A stretch of DNA of 64,000 bases, from contig CM038225.1 of assembly GCA_021442155.1 (NCBI GenBank), positions 87,742,925-87,806,924 of the forward strand, written 5' to 3'. This DNA is from Cymbidium sinense. Its lineage: Eukaryota; Streptophyta; Magnoliopsida; Asparagales; Orchidaceae. The notes beneath the pieces are model-generated. The model saw only the letters and a program-made list of their open reading frames with translations, was not told where the DNA came from and made no database searches. Shown piece after piece: positions 12,390-24,570 of this stretch; the stretch's first letter is position 1; each line of letters opens with the position of its first letter. The position numbers and the translations under genes are program-made.

Positions 12390-15300
12390 AAAATGTTCTC
12401 GGGGTTTTGTAAAGATATCTATAATTTGTAAATCGGTTAATAAAATTAATATTAACATCACCTTTCAAAACATGATCCCTAATAAAATGATGTCTAATTT
12501 CTATATGCTTGGTTCATGAGTCTTTGGATAGGATTTTAGTCAAACTAATAGCACTAGTATTATCACATTGAACTAGAATGTGATCTTGCTTAATACCAAA
12601 ATCTTCTAATTGTTGCTTTAACCAAAGGACTGAGCAATGTAACTCAAATGTACGGCAAATGGATAAAGCTGAATTTTGTTTCCTAGATGACCAAGACACA
12701 AGTGATGATCCTAAAAAATGACATGTGCCGATGTATTTTTTCTATCTACTTTGCATCTCAAAGAAAGATTAGAATAAGCAACCAAATCACATGATAAAGA
12801 ATTTTAGGATACCATAAACCTAACCTAGTAGTGCCTATCAAATACCGAAAAATACGCTTGATCGCTATTAAATGAGATTCTTTCTGGTTGAAAATGAGCA
12901 CACAAACAAACAAAGAAACATAATATCGTGCCTACTAGTAGCAAGGTATAAAAGTGAACCTATCATACTCCTATAAAGTTTTTGATCAAGATTTTCCTAA
13001 TTCATCTAAATCCAATTTTATAGATGGGCTCATAGTTTTACTAGATTTAAATCTTTTCATGTCAAACCTCTCAAGCAATTCATTTATATACTTAGTTTGA
13101 TAGATGAATGTGCCATTTTCTTATTGCTTCACTTGAAGACCTAAGAAAAAATTAAGTTCTCCCATCATACTCATTTCAAACTCTTTAGACATCAAAGATG
13201 AGAACTCATGGCATAAAGATTCATTTGTACTTCCAAATAATATATCATCTACATACACTTGTACCACAATCAAATCATCATCTATGCTCTTAAGGAATAA
13301 GGTGGTATCTACTCGCCTTTCTAAATCCATGATCTATCAAAAGTTAACTATCATCATACCAAGCACGAGGAGCCTATTTTAAACCATATAAGGCTTTCTT
13401 TAATTTATACACATGATTTGGAAAATCAAGGCTCTCAAATCTAGGTGGTTGCTCTACAAATACATTTTGGTCAATAAATCCATTCAAAATGCACTTTTGA
13501 CATCCATTTGAAAAAGTTTAAAATTTCTAAAACAAGCATAAGCAAGGAGTAACTGATAGCTTCTAGTCTTGCTACTGGTGCAAAAGATTCTTCAAAATCT
13601 ATACCTTCAACTTGTGTGTACCCCGTGCAACTAACCTAGCTTTATTTCTAACAATACAACTGAATCATCTAGCTTATTCCTAAAGATCCATTTTGTTCCA
13701 ATGACATTTTGATCTTGGGGTCTTGGGACTAATTCAAACATCATTTCTAGAAATTGATTCAACTCCTCTTCCATAGCAATAATCCAAAATTATCATTTAA
13801 TGCTTCTTCTAAATTTTAGGTTCAACCTCGGATAAAATGTCAATGATCTACAACTTCTCTACTATGTCTTCTAGTCATAACTCCTTTTGAAGGATCTCCT
13901 ATAATTAGTTCCTTTGGATGATTTTTATTATATTTCCATTCTTTAGGCAATGAATCATCCATATTATCTTCTAAAGATATTTTCTTAAAGTTATCAATCT
14001 CTTCATCAATCACTTCATTTCTAATAGGATCAATCATATTTTCATCAAAAATAACATGTATTGATTCTTTTACAATCATTTTTCTTTTATTGTAAACTCT
14101 ATAAGCTCTACTAGAAAGAGAGTATCCTAAGAAAATACCATCATCTGATTTGTAATCAAACTTACCTAAATGATCTTTTCCATTATTCAAAATAAAGCAT
14201 TTACATCCAAATACATGAAAGTGTTCAATCTTAGGCTTCTTTCCAAAAAACAATTCATAGGGTGTCTTCTTCAAAATTGGTCTAAAATAGATCCTATTCA
14301 TTACATAACATGCGTATTTATCGCTTCCCAAAAATATTTTGGCAATTTATACTCATCAAGCATAGATCTACTTAATTCAATTAATATTCTATTTTTTTTT
14401 CTCTACTACTCCATTTTGTTGGGGAGTTCTAGGTGCAGAAAAATTATGTCTAATCCCATGTTCATCACAATAATCCTCAAATAATTTATTTTCAAATTCG
14501 CCACCATGATCAATTTGAACCCTATTAATCAAAAGGCCTTGTTCTCTTTGAATATATTTAGAAAACTTTCTAAACTCACCAAAAATATCATCCTTGTAAG
14601 TTACAAATAAAACCCAAGTATATCTAGAGAAATCATCAACAATCACAAAACCATAATTTTTTCCACCTGCTAAGGCTTAGGACCAAATAAATCCATGTGC
14701 AATAATTCTAGAGGTCTAGAAGTAGAAACAATATTTTTACTTTTAAATGAGCTTCTAGAATGTTTACCATGAATACATGCATCACAAACATAGTTTGAAT
14801 TAAAATTTAATTTAGGCAAACCAACTACTAAATCAAGTTTAGCAATTTTATTAAGTGTGTGCATGTTAATATGACATAGTCTCCTATGCCATAACCATAT
14901 ATCATCATGAGTGCTTTTAAAACAAAGTAAGTTTAAATTTACATCATGAAAGCTATCTAAATCAATGACATAAATATTTTTGTATCTTTTCCCTACTAGC
15001 AAAACATTTTCATTATTTTTATAATGCAATATGATGCATGGAATACTACATTCAAACCTTTATCACATAATTGACTAATAGAAATTAAATTATGTTTTAA
15101 TCCTTCTACTAGAAAAACTTTATTTAAAGTGATAGAATTCTTATAAATAGAACCAATGCCAATGATTTTTCCCTTCGCATTATCTCCATATGTAACAAAT
15201 CCTCCATCACTTGATTCTAAAGTTATGAATTTATCTTTATCTCCCGTCATATGTCTTGAACATCCACTGTCCAAGTACCACATGCCTTCTTTGATTTTGC
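12390..15300 (-). pseudogene. Copia pol remnant: protease, integrase, RT, RNase H
   Basis: Frames broken by stops and frameshifts still show every pol domain in copia order. Protease: WYLDSGCSRHMTG near 15245-15283, with the catalytic D-S-G. Pre-integrase zinc finger: HRRLCHINMHT...CDACIHGKH, about 14755-14905. Integrase core: DDFSRYTWV, DHGGEFEN and PQQNGVVEK between 14640 and 14395, giving the D,D,E triad. After the core comes FGCKCFILN and FLGYS at about 14050-14240. RT: VQVYVDDILFGST near 13240-13285, with the catalytic YVDD; the upstream RT fingers (13340-13840) are heavily broken. RNase H: SWSSRKQNS and QCDNTSAISLTK (12514-12699), then TKHIEIRHHFIRDHV at about 12465-12510. No env-like frame follows. 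A clear non-functional copy. Confidence 0.92.
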
Positions 15301-15329
15301 TTTGAAGGCATTCCTACAAAATAAACTCA

Positions 15330-16996
15330 CATGTTAACTTTTGGAACCCAAACATGTTTGGGTCCACATTCTAAATTTGAAGTAAGATATTTAGCATGCA
15401 TGGTTTGTAGTGTTTGTACCTTTTGGTACCCATACATAAGATGATTGCTTAGTATTTTGTATTTTATGTATAGCAATCAAATGAAATATGCTCTTTTTTA
15501 TTGCAATAGTTGCACCAAACATTAGTGTTAGCATATGATTTAGAATGATAATTATAAGGTATATGAGTGGGATGTGTATGATGCAAATAATTAAATGTTT
15601 TTCTTGATGAAGTAATGAACTTATGATTTTAAACATAATTCTAATCTTGCTTTTAATAAGATATTCTCTCTTTCAAGTTTACCTACAACTAAGGAACAAT
15701 TTAATAAAGAAGTATTTTTACTTTTTAAATTATCACATTCATTTTTAAATCACAAAAATGCATATCTAAATTTTTATGTTCTTTTTCTAAGGTTTTGTAT
15801 TTTCTTTTTAATTTTTTATATTCAATAACTAAATCATTAAAAGCATCATTTAATTCATCATAAGATATATCATTACATACCTCTTGAGAATCTAAGTCAG
15901 ATTCTCCATTTGCCATAAGACATATGTTGACCTCTTCATCTGATGAGCTAGTACTTGATTCATTTGAATCTGGATTGGCCCATAAAGCTGTATTCTTCTT
16001 CTTATGGTACTTTTTCTCCTTCATATTTTTTCTTTTGTTTACATCAATTTCTTTTTTCTTTGATTCAACAAGTTCTGGACAATCACCTCTTATGTGTCCA
16101 GGCTTTTTTACAATGATAGCAAATGATCCCTTCAATTGTAGGAAATTTCTTAGTTTGAAATTTATAATTTTTTTTTTTTATACCTTTGATTCTTCTTCCT
16201 TAGCAAGTTCCCAAGCCTTTTGGAAAGCATGACCACCTCATCACAATCACCATCCGAGCTTGAGGTGTTCATCACTATCATCAACTTGTAGTGCAATGGC
16301 TTTTCCTTTCTCCTTCTCCTTTTCTGAGTTATCCATCTTATCCCTTTGAGCAATAACTGTTCATGTGCTATCAAAGAACCCAAAAGTCGATCAAGTGGAT
16401 AAGTAGATAAATCTTTAGCTTCACTAATAGTCGTTACTTTAGCTTCCCATTCTTTTGGAAGACATCTAAGAATCTTATAAACTAAGTCTTGATTCCTATA
16501 TTTTTCCAAGAGAATGTAATGTGTTAATTATTTTCATAAATCTAGTATACATATCGTAAATAGATTCGAAGGAGACATATGAAATAACTCATAATCATGA
16601 ACAAGTCTATTTATGTGAGCAATTCTAACTTCACTAGTTCCTTCATAAGTTATAATAAGTTTATCCCATATTTCTTTTGCTATACTTAACATAGAAATTT
16701 TCATGTAATCATCGTAACAAAGCACAATGTAAAGTATTACAAGCCCTAGCATTTAATTCATCAAGTTCTCTTCGCCTATAGACTATTCCTCAAAAGGTTT
16801 TTCTACTTTAATGCCATTTACTTCTACCGTGGTGTGTATGATATTGATGTCAACATATACCACATGCATGCATCTTGACCTCTTAAGAATGTACTAATTC
16901 TATTTTTCCAATAATCAAATGGTACACTATCTAAAAGTGGAGGTCTATGAGTGGATTGTCCCTCCCAGAATGAACCCTTTGTGAAACCTGTGCCAT
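15330..16996 (-). pseudogene. Copia gag remnant with two zinc knuckles
   Basis: The likely original start is the ATG at 16994-16996 (MAQVSQR), shortly after the primer-binding site. The UBN2-type gag core follows in pieces: RGQDACMWY (about 16885), AKEIWDKLIITYEGTSEVR, YKILRCLPKEWEAKVT (about 16440-16490) and DRLLGSLIAHEQ. The first CCHC knuckle (16079-16121) is split by one extra base between its second Cys and the PGH part, and is followed by RGDCPEL. Next comes a Lys/Ser/Asp-rich linker with ALWANPDSNESS, then a coiled-coil-like stretch rich in Lys, Leu and Glu. The second knuckle, CNYCNKKEHISFDC (15473-15514), is intact. WVPKGT precedes the protease region. At least four frame breaks; not translatable as one protein. 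Confidence 0.88.
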
Positions 16997-17034
16997 AGTG
17001 AAAAGATTTACTCTTGGATGTTAAGCCAATAAAA

Positions 17035-17052
17035 GAGCCAGTTCGATACCAA
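17035..17052 (-). other. Primer-binding site of the copia element (diverged)
   Basis: On the minus strand the 5' LTR end GTGTCTC is followed by TTGGTATCGAACTGG. The TGGTATC part matches the start of the usual initiator-Met primer site (TGGTATCAGAGC); the rest has diverged. The ACA that closes the LTR in other copies is missing here, so the exact LTR edge is uncertain by about 3 bp. Confidence 0.6.
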
Positions 17053-19188
17053 GAGACACTATAGCACCCAAGAGGGGTGAATTGGGTAATATTAAAATTT
17101 TCAAAACTTAAATTTTAATTTTAAATAGAAAATTAGATTTTGATTTTATAATGATAAGATATAATTCTAAATGCAAAAATAAAAAATACAATAAAGTAAA
17201 TAGAGACAAGAGGCACACGATTTTTACATGGTTCGGCCAAACCCCAAAATTGGCCTACGTCCACGCCTAGCCACCCCTGGCTAGGAATCCACTAAATGAA
17301 AAATGGTTTACAAAAAGTACTCTCCTATAACTAGTACAACCCTACAACAATATGTACTCTCCTACAAAGGAAGTACAACCCCAAAATAAATTTTACAACA
17401 CAAAAAAAAATACAAAATAATAAATTTTGATAAAGTAAATCTCTCACAAATATACCAAGCAAATTCAAAAAAGTGATCTCACAACTTATAAATGATCACT
17501 TTACAACTTAAAAAATTTGGCAAGGCAAAATGCTCACTTAAGAAAAAAAATATCTTAAAGTGATCTTACTAGGATGTTTATGTTATTATAATTTGTAGAA
17601 TAATACAAAATGATTTCAAAATAAATTCACAATATTCTTTTTCATAATAAAATAAATTTCAGCAAGGAGTAATTTATTTTAACCAAAAAGATTCTTTCAA
17701 TTAATGCTAATGATCACAAAATAAAAAAATAAGTATATGATAGATCTAAGTTGGTTAGTAAGCTTTCAATTAAAAAGAGAGATCTAGCAAATATGAAAAT
17801 AATTTCAGCACAATAATTTATTTTAAAATGCTTAAAATATACTTCTAAAATAGATCTAAGAATAAATGATCTTTCAAAATAAGACCAAAGAAGAAATATT
17901 TCAAGAAACCAAAAGAAATTTGTAGGAAGCTAAAAATTTCAGCAAGTTGAAATAGATCCTACAAATTATCACAAGAGTTTTTCACCAAAAAAAAAGAATG
18001 ATTGAGAAACTTGATGTAAAAACCAATGTTCAAAATACTAATCCACCAAAAGTATAAATTAGAAAGAAGAAATAGATGGTGAAAATAGCATGAACAACTA
18101 AGAAGTATTAAGATCAAGAAAACAAACTCAAGTAATTTAAAAAGGCTTGCTTCGTTGAAGATGTTGAAGCTTCCAAACTAAGGATTTGATCTTGCAATAT
18201 TTGGAGAACACTTGGAAGGAACATTTAAGAGATTTTCTCTTAGATTTGCTGGAGAGATTTTGAATTTTGAATGAGGGATGCTTTCATGAAGAGAATGAGG
18301 CTATTTATAGGCAAGAAGGTCATTTAAAAATTATTTCAAAGAAATATATTATACAAACCTCATGCTATCATGTGATAATTTAATATTCAATAAAAAATAT
18401 AATTTATATTAAACAAATATTAAATTTAGCAGCAAAAATTCGGCTATTCACATGGGAAAGTCAAAAGTAATCAAATGTAGCTCTTAATATATTCAAAGCA
18501 TGTAGCATGCATCCATTATTAAAATTAGGTAATGTTTAAAAAATCATAATAAATTCAATTTTAATGCAAAGTGGGTCATGTAACCACTTATTTTAAAGGA
18601 AAAAATCCAAGGAATCCGATTGAGATAAAATCACATATGAATTCTTTGATTAAACAATGACTTTGGCTAAAATACAAAATTTTATATATTTTTGTTAATT
18701 TTGACATGTGACATTTAAAATTATGATATAATTTATATATAATCATAAATATGTTAGTTATCATATAACCAGCAAATTAAATTAAAATACCTAATTATAT
18801 TAAAATAAAAAATAATTATACTTAATAGTTATGATCATTTATTACTTTGACAATTTTATTGCTATGTAGAAAAATATATAATTGAATGTTAATTAAATAA
18901 AGATTTATATAAATTAACCTCATTAAAATAGTATGTTAGGTTGTGAGCAAATTGATTCATGCCAAAGAACTCATATGAATAGTCATATAACCTAAAATCA
19001 TGAGCTTCACATTATCCCTTTCATTCTTTTATTCTTGCAATTTCTTCTAACAATTTGTGAGATGTATTGGATATGTAATTAGCAATTGATATATGTGAAA
19101 CACATAAAAATATTCATTAGAACATCCAAGCATTTGTTTGTTATCATCAAAATTAATCAAATTGAACATGAGGCTAATTAAGCCAACA
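17053..19188 (-). repeat. 5' LTR of the copia element
   Basis: This LTR is about 2.14 kb and collinear with 9991-12118. On the minus strand it starts TGTTGGC at 19188. It keeps the AACCATGTAAAAATC and GGCTAGGCGTGGACG stretches (about 17220-17285) that are partly deleted from the 3' LTR. Confidence 0.93.
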
Positions 19189-20934
19189 CAACCCTATCTA
19201 TGCTCAACTAATAAAGACAATTTCCATAAAATCAAAATATTCAATTGGATTAGGGTATTTTGAGTGTAATTGATGATTTTGAGTTTTTACTCATATATTA
19301 GTTTAAACTTAAATTAATCTTAATAATTAAAATTTATATTAGTCTATATGTATGATCTACAATTTTGAAATGTATATGGTTTGGACACCTTAGGTCATAC
19401 GATTACTGGTCCAAAGGAGGTCTTGATAGCTCAAACCTTTGGTATATAATAATGACACGTACCTAGGGAATTATAGTGGAGTGCATAGTATGACTAAATT
19501 ATTTTCACTCATATACTCAAGCATTATTAAAATCATTACAATTTCATTCTTGTGTCTATATACATGTACATATGTATATGCATAACAAGTATATAGTTTG
19601 GATATCCTCAGAGCATGAGAATTTAAGTAGTCCAAAGGGGGTCACTGATTGCATCATTTTCCTAGTTCAACAATGACATGTACTTGTATAAATTCAATAT
19701 ACTAATGTGTATGTATATGCATAAGGAATAATCAAATTATCTTTTCTACAAAATTCATGCAACATATATTTATATCTTACACTAAATATTAAAAAATAAA
19801 GTATATTAATTTGTTCATTCATCAAAGTGTAAAATATTTAAATGATATACATATATTTATTAAATGTAATCACTCAATTAATTATACCATTTAATTAAAT
19901 AAAATATTAAGAGATGATGAAGTGAAGCTAAGGACATATTACTAAATTAACCATGGCTTAAATTTATTAAACATAAGATGTCTTTTGCATTTAGGTAAAA
20001 TCATTTAAGTCAAATCCAAATATATAGCTTAATAATAAAATTCATAAAATTTCATTATGATGATTAAAAATTATAAAATTCATCTTTAGGTTCAATCTAA
20101 GGTTAAAGATTGAGGTGAATCCAATCCTTCTCTTTCTCTTTAAAACTCTAAATTTAAATGGAATCAAATGAAACTAACTTGAAATTGAAAATTCACTTTA
20201 AAATTATTAATCACTTGAATTATAATCATTTTTTAATGGTAAATTTAAATGCCCATCCTTAGAATAATTCAAATATAAAAGCCAAGCTATATCATGCCAC
20301 GATAAGCCATAACACATAGTTATAACACAACATATGTACTCACTTCTTAGACATTTTTGACATATTGTATTATTGGAATCTAAGTCCTAGTCTTCTAATA
20401 AAATATCAACTCAAATAAATAATTATTATTTTCTTCAAAAAATATAAAGGCTTATCATAGAATATATTGAAGCATTTATTAGGCTTCCTAGTATCATGAG
20501 CACTTCCTATTCATCCTTAATTTGGAATCTATTAAGAACTCTCTTTATTTGAACTTTCACATTTGAGTTTTTAATAATCACCATTCCTTTGATATCAAAA
20601 ATTTTGAAATCTTTCGAGACATTAGTTGACTACTTTAACTGAGAGTATTCTTAGGTGATCCCCTTTTTCTAAGATGTAATTAAATATGTGAGCTTGTCCC
20701 CATAGGAAACTTAAGAACCCGACATAAAATAAACTTTGGTTTACTTCATCAATGTGAACCAGAGAAAAGATTTTTAGTATACATAGACTCATTTACCTTA
20801 GGATTTCACATTATAAGTTGATGTTTCTACTTTTCAAGGTAGTACATCATATCTTAATACTATAGTCAATCATTTCAATAAGATCCACTTAAAACCTACG
20901 TGTCTCTATGAATCAAAATTCAAACACCACATCA
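19189..20934 (+). mobile_element. Family A LTR, copy C, right part
   Basis: This continues the LTR interrupted at 9990. Two copies of the ~95-bp core (19360-19450, 19590-19690) are followed by blocks matching copy B near 47350-48000 and 49380-49995. An example is the AGGCTTCCTAGTATCATGAG stretch at 20480 (49525 in B). About 1.4 kb present in B (roughly 48000-49380) is missing. The end AACACCACA near 20926-20934 matches the end of copy A. Confidence 0.72.
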
Positions 20935-21149
20935 AACTTCTTAGGGAGGATCTTAAAAATTTTCCTAACAACCTCCCTCTTGAAAGAATAAAATTTGTTA
21001 AGCTTGTCTGCAAGAGTAGATAGAAAATAACTACATGATGGAGGATACTAACATCTATATTGTGAAGGTTGTTGCGGTGGCTATGAAGGTGGAAGAGGTG
21101 GTAGGAGTGGAAGCTATTGAGATCTAGACCTTTTATAATGGACTCTTAC
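20935..21149. other. Short unassigned stretch after the LTR
   Basis: This follows the LTR end. CTTCTTAGGGAGGATCTT could be a decayed primer-binding site of the family A type, but the match is weak. No reading frame is recognised. Confidence 0.35.
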
Positions 21150-21690
21150 TGGCTATATTTTCTTATCCATAGCCAACAGTACCCCAAGCTTCTTCTCAAA
21201 TACCTTATAGGGTTTAGGCTTACAAGATTGGTCTGACAAGGGTAGCTATTTGTCTTTCTCTTATCAAATATTTTGATTGTAAATCCCTTAAGAATGAAAG
21301 CAATTGGGTCATGAATATTCTTTAAAAGAATTTTAATGGTGTGCTGCTCTTGGAGCTGTGGTTTGTATTTCATACTTAAGTTGCATCATCTAAGTATATA
21401 TTCAACTAGAGACTCAGTAGCTTTTTGTTTCTCTACTATGAGATTACTTATAGTTACCCTTTATTGATCTCTTACAATTTTCTTGATTACAAGTTGCTCT
21501 AGCTCCACAAAAGACTTCACTGAACCATTGGGAAGTTCGGCCTATCAATCGAAAGTAGTAGAACATTATTGCCACCTACATTATAGTAACTAGCCCTGAA
21601 GTGTGCAATGTGCTGCTTAGGGTTTCTAGTGCTATCAAATCCTTTGAAGGATGGTAGCACAAAACCCTTGGGGTACTAGACTATAACAAA
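21150..21690 (-). pseudogene. Ty3/gypsy gag remnant
   Basis: Conceptual translation of the minus strand, with frame changes, gives a row of gag landmarks. These are LPSFKGFDSTRNPKQHIAHF (about 21600-21660), NNVLLL, ELPNGSVKSFVELE (about 21495-21540), EKQKATESLVEYI (about 21395-21440), then RRWCNLSMKYKPQ and a NIHDPIAFILKGF stretch. This order (F.G...P.QH..HF, LLL, LP.GS..S...L, E...YI.RW..LS) is that of the plant retrotransposon gag domain. In-frame stops are present. It faces against the neighbouring plus-strand LTR, so it belongs to another, inverted or unrelated, insertion. Confidence 0.75.
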
Positions 21691-21839
21691 TTTCTCTTGT
21701 TAGGGTCTATAGTTGAAACTAATGAGTCCTCTTGTGTTTGAGCCAATGCCTCCTTCGTTTATTATTTCACTGCTTATTTGATATCTCTCTATTGGAGAAC
21801 TATACTGTATGTACCCTGCCAATGTATACTTCTTCCATC

Positions 21840-21975
21840 CTCTTCAAAGCTTAGGATTGGTGTTCACTTAGCCACTAGAGGTATCTTAATCTTAGGAGTG
21901 CCTTAGTTCCAAGATGGAATCAAAGGTCAATGGAGATGATTATCAACCTCACTAAAAAATGAGGTCATTAATGAG
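21840..21975 (-). mobile_element. Fragment of a family A LTR start
   Basis: TGTTCACTTAGCCACTAGA and CTCACTAAAAAATGAGGTCA match the minus-strand LTR start at 7330-7449. The fragment is only about 130 bp and lies just upstream, in minus sense, of the gag remnant. The LTR body between them is gone. Confidence 0.6.
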
Positions 21976-23300
21976 CCAAACTAAATAAATAATACCTTTC
22001 ACAACATAGTTTTTAGCTAATAGAGCCAAATTCATATAGTATGATGTTTAATTCAGGTATGAACTGAGTGAAACTTAGTGGGCTCAGGATATTTCAAAAT
22101 CAAAGAGGGTATTAGTTTAATGAGTGTTGAGTGATCTTCAGCCTGAGACATTGAGAAAAGGCATGTCATGATAGATTTATAACAATAACATTTTTTTAAA
22201 AGAAAAAAGCTTAAAATGAAGCAATTCTCACATTTGATGGGGACATATTTGGTTATAAAATAAAGAGTAAGAGCATAATATGTAAGGTTTATATTTTTGT
22301 GTAACGTGTGAATTTTGAAAGAATTACTATTTAGTATTCTTATGATGGAAAACTCTCCTAAGTCACATGAAAAAGAAAAAAAACCATCAAATTTAATTTG
22401 GTATAAAATATACATAGTCAAAATAGATATTACCTCACAGTGATATAAAGATAAATAATATGAATAAATAATTATTTATGATTGAGGGAAATGGATAAAA
22501 AGATTATTGATTTTAATGAAAATAATAATAATTATAAATCATCCAAAAAACTTTAGTAGGATGACTCCCATTAGGCTTGTGGTTCCCCAAATTATCATCT
22601 CACAAGTCAAGCCATCCAGCTTTATTGGTTAATGATGGAATTAACATGATGACTAGATTATTTTAACTATTATTTAAGAATAAAAATATGGGATTTGTGT
22701 AATTTAATAAAGGGGGCTCAAGGAAAATATTTGGAAATCCTAAAATTCTTCTTAGCAAAGAAACTGTTTGACCATGCAATCATCTACTATTTGTGTTAGA
22801 TCTAGGAACCTTGGATGGGACTTTTTGAGCATCGGTTTAAAGTGTGGGTAGGGTTTTGTGTATTAATATAAAATTAAATAAATTATTATAGTTAAAAAAT
22901 GCTATTATTACCTATATGTACATTAGGACTAACTTCATCCTCTTCATATAATTGATGCTTTGATGATCAAGGTTTACTCATGTTATTAATATGTGTGGTT
23001 GAGTAGACCCTTGATATATGATACTTGATTAAACATCAGTTTGTTCGGGAGTGATGATTGACGTAATGAGGTCTTATATGAGAAGAAGATAATTAAGATA
23101 TATTAAATTTTGGATTTAATCTATATCAAATAATTAAATAATGTGTTGGTACAAAATATCAAATGATTGACCTTTTTATATTACTTTGAGTTGTTATATT
23201 AGTTTGATCCCTAGTGTATCTAATATATCTTTAATCTTTATTTGATCCACTCCCTGATATATGATGACTCATAATTATCATGAACTTTAAATTTAATGCT
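21976..23300. other. Unassigned AT-rich DNA
   Basis: I see no conserved domain, RNA gene or clear repeat. The open frame on the minus strand at 22053-22421 has no recognisable motif and an AT-biased, Ile/Phe/Leu-rich composition typical of chance frames. Confidence 0.5.
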
Positions 23301-23319
23301 TCTCACTCTAATATATATG

Positions 23320-23957
23320 TAGGTCATGGACTTAGTGGACTGATTAACACAAAAAACATTCATCAAGAAGTAGTAGAGCCCAAGAAGAATTCACTCATTT
23401 TCCATCCATGAGGATTTGCCTCATTCAAGTGGCCATATAAAAGAAATCATCGAATCATAGGAGAACTTGACTCAGATGAAAGACTGACTAGAAGATTCTT
23501 CTTAGTCATACTACTAACATCAAGGAACTTGCTTCATTTGGGAAACAATAAAACTCGTTAGGAGACTACATTAGATCACTCTCTACTATAGCTTGCCCCT
23601 TGGCATATAGAACTCGCTAAATCTCTTGAGCATGGTCGAGTTATATCTATATATATATATATATATATCTTAGAACCTAACTTATGATTTTTTTTGTTAT
23701 CACCCTCAGATCTTATAAAATAAAGGGATTTTGAGGGATAGATGATATATTTATAGCCTTATTATTATTATTATTGAGAAGAGAGAATTGATCCTTGTAC
23801 TATAATTTTTTTCTTGCACTGATATTTTAATATGATATAATTCCATATGCTTTTTACATTCTTTCTATTTAGTCCTATCTGATGTTGCCCTGCGTCTCAC
23901 ATGGTTAAGTAAGATCCTGCATTACTCCACTAATAAATTTGAATTCAACATCTTGGT
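23320..23957 (+). repeat. Left LTR of gag-only gypsy element T (approximate)
   Basis: This aligns with about 29660-30258 in the same direction. Shared blocks include AAGAATTC, a GGAGAACTT / GAAAGA(C/T)TGACTAGAA stretch, TAGCTCGC/TAGCTTGCC, TTTTTACATT and TCTATTTAGTCCT, and both end in AATAAATTTGAATT. The right edge is near 23957. The left edge is not sharp and could be 20-40 bp off. Confidence 0.65.
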
Positions 23958-24570
23958 TCGATAAGCATGGAGGATGTCAATGACAAGAAGTTAGATGCTT
24001 AACGGAGTAAGTCAACCCACATGGGATAACTGGTAGCTATAGGACCAAGTACACAACAAATCTCAATTATGAAAAACATTAAAAAAATGGAAGATTTCAT
24101 TGTTTGCTTAGTCCAAGTGGCCTTGAAGAAAGTGTAGAGTGAGAGACCTAAAACCAAAGAGTTTGAAAGATCCTCAAGGTTAATAAATCATCGTGAGCTA
24201 TCATTGGTGATAATACCAAGCATTAAAGATGACTCATATCAAGCTCGTGAAGATGAATTCATCAAAAGAAAAGTAGCAAACATCACCCTTACCAATGTAT
24301 TTTCATAGAAAATCATTGAAGCTTACTCCTCACCAAAGTTTATAATTCCACACTTATAAGGGTCGAACTAATCCCACTAATTATATGGTATACTTCAATC
24401 CACTACATTTCTATTTGATTTGAGTGATGACCTTAAATTCTAACAATTCTTTACCACTTCAAAGATACGACTTTAAGTTGATTATCTCGTCTCTCACTAA
24501 TAGTGATCCCATCTTTTGTTAAGTTAAATGACTGTTTATTACTTAATTCACTAGCACCCCGAAACCACTG

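Larger units (their letters stand above)
9991..19188 (-). mobile_element. Ty1/copia element with two LTRs (Sirevirus-like), decayed
   Basis: This 9.2-kb element lies on the minus strand inside copy C of the family A LTR. Order on the minus strand: 5' LTR (17053-19188), primer-binding site, gag, protease, integrase, RT, RNase H, polypurine tract, 3' LTR (9991-12118). Integrase before RT defines copia. Two CCHC knuckles in gag, a Ser/Asp-rich stretch after the first, and the CDNTSAISLTK and TKHIEIRHHFI motifs in RNase H suggest the Sirevirus/Maximus branch. The 4-bp sequence CAAC touches both ends (9987-9990 and 19189-19192); a clean 5-bp duplication is not present. Coding frames are broken at eight or more places, so it is not autonomous. 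Confidence 0.92.

Noticed and set aside
17035..17052. tRNA-like 3' end GTTCGATACCA
   Set aside because: It is the complement of the copia primer-binding site; no tRNA fold precedes it.
22053..22421. 122-codon minus-strand frame
   Set aside because: No recognisable motif and strongly AT-driven amino-acid composition; no sign of conservation within the window.
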